NCBI GenBank assembly: GCA_944381295.1
Contig: CALWKP010000169.1
Location: 1 to 5,039, forward strand
Source: an uncultured Clostridia bacterium
GTDB taxonomy: Bacteria > Bacillota > Clostridia > Oscillospirales > Acutalibacteraceae
Reading direction: 5' to 3'
Length of the DNA stretch: 5,039 bases
A program made the position numbers and the translations under genes. The notes beneath the pieces are model-generated. The model did not search any database. It was not told the origin of the DNA and worked only from the letters and a program-made list of their open reading frames with translations. Shown here piece by piece: positions 4,985-5,039 of this stretch. Each line of letters starts with the position of its first letter. The first letter of the stretch is position 1.

Positions 4985-5039
4985 TCCTTTTGATACAATA
5001 AAGATGCGGTCTGCCAACTGCACGAAAGTATCAAAAGGA
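4985..5039 (+). promoter_or_regulatory. RBS-sequestering leader hairpin (likely tnpA translational control)
   Basis: TCCTTTTGATAC (4985-4996) is the exact reverse complement of GTATCAAAAGGA (5028-5039). Continuing outward, the preceding CC (4983-4984) could pair with a GG just beyond the window if the RBS there reads AAAAGGAGG. Inside, TGCGGT (5005-5010) pairs with ACTGCA (5017-5022), with one G-T wobble, around CTGCCA. The 3' arm is the ribosome binding site itself, so the RNA would hide it, as known for IS200 transposase mRNA. The pairing is visible; the function is inferred. Confidence 0.65.

Larger units (their letters stand above)
4915..5039 (+). mobile_element. Probable left end and 5' leader of an IS200/IS605-family insertion sequence (cut by window edge)
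   Basis: A short GC-rich hairpin near the start (4929-4945), then a leader without coding potential, then a long hairpin ending in a ribosome binding site (5033-5039 and beyond) is the arrangement of IS200-type elements, where a terminal hairpin is the transposase-binding site and a leader hairpin hides the tnpA RBS. No transposase codons are present; the gene would begin just right of the window, transcribed rightward. The element boundary is not resolved and lies around 4913-4928, right after the gap terminator. Identification rests on structure and general resemblance to known elements, not on a database match. Confidence 0.6.

Noticed and set aside
1..5039. CRISPR array, tRNA or rRNA genes
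   Set aside because: No regularly spaced repeats, cloverleaf-like segments or conserved rRNA sequence were seen on either strand.

Overview
The window looks like chromosomal DNA from a low-GC, spore-forming Firmicute, most likely an anaerobic clostridial lineage of the Oscillospiraceae/Ruminococcaceae type. The evidence is a SpoIID-type sporulation protein, strong AGGAGG-type ribosome binding sites, AT-rich intergenic DNA with sigma-A-like promoters, a clostridial-style citrate synthase of about 450 residues, and an IS200/IS605-like end of a kind common in these gut bacteria. The lineage is inferred from protein style, not from a search.

Layout, left to right. Bases 1-104 hold no gene. They contain a 14-bp hairpin with a single bulged T (7-38), which resembles the subterminal hairpins of IS200/IS605 elements. 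A secreted or membrane-anchored SpoIID/LytB-family protein is on the minus strand (105-1154). A divergent, A/T-rich intergenic region of about 300 bp follows. It carries one promoter in each direction, a widely spaced 9-bp inverted repeat that places one arm inside the rightward promoter, and a leader hairpin with a 12-bp direct repeat. Rightward come citrate synthase (1456-2805) and, 15 bp later, an unrecognised protein with about eight membrane segments (2821-3714). These two look like an operon. A 120-bp gap with its own promoter and a strong RBS leads to a type I glyceraldehyde-3-phosphate dehydrogenase (3835-4854), which ends in a textbook GAAA-loop terminator (4877-4911).

The last ~120 bp (about 4915-5039) look like the left end and 5' leader of an IS200/IS605-family insertion sequence: a GC-rich short hairpin, then a long hairpin whose 3' arm is the AAAAGGA of a ribosome binding site. 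The transposase gene would start just beyond the window edge, so this identification is inferred from structure and context.

Functionally, the genes cover central carbon metabolism (glycolysis and citrate formation for glutamate or biosynthesis) and sporulation. Nothing ties SpoIID mechanistically to its neighbours. The parts most worth following up are the two hairpin structures at the window edges, the uncharacterised membrane protein coupled to citrate synthase, and the paired repeats in the divergent promoter region. No wholly new multi-gene system is visible.
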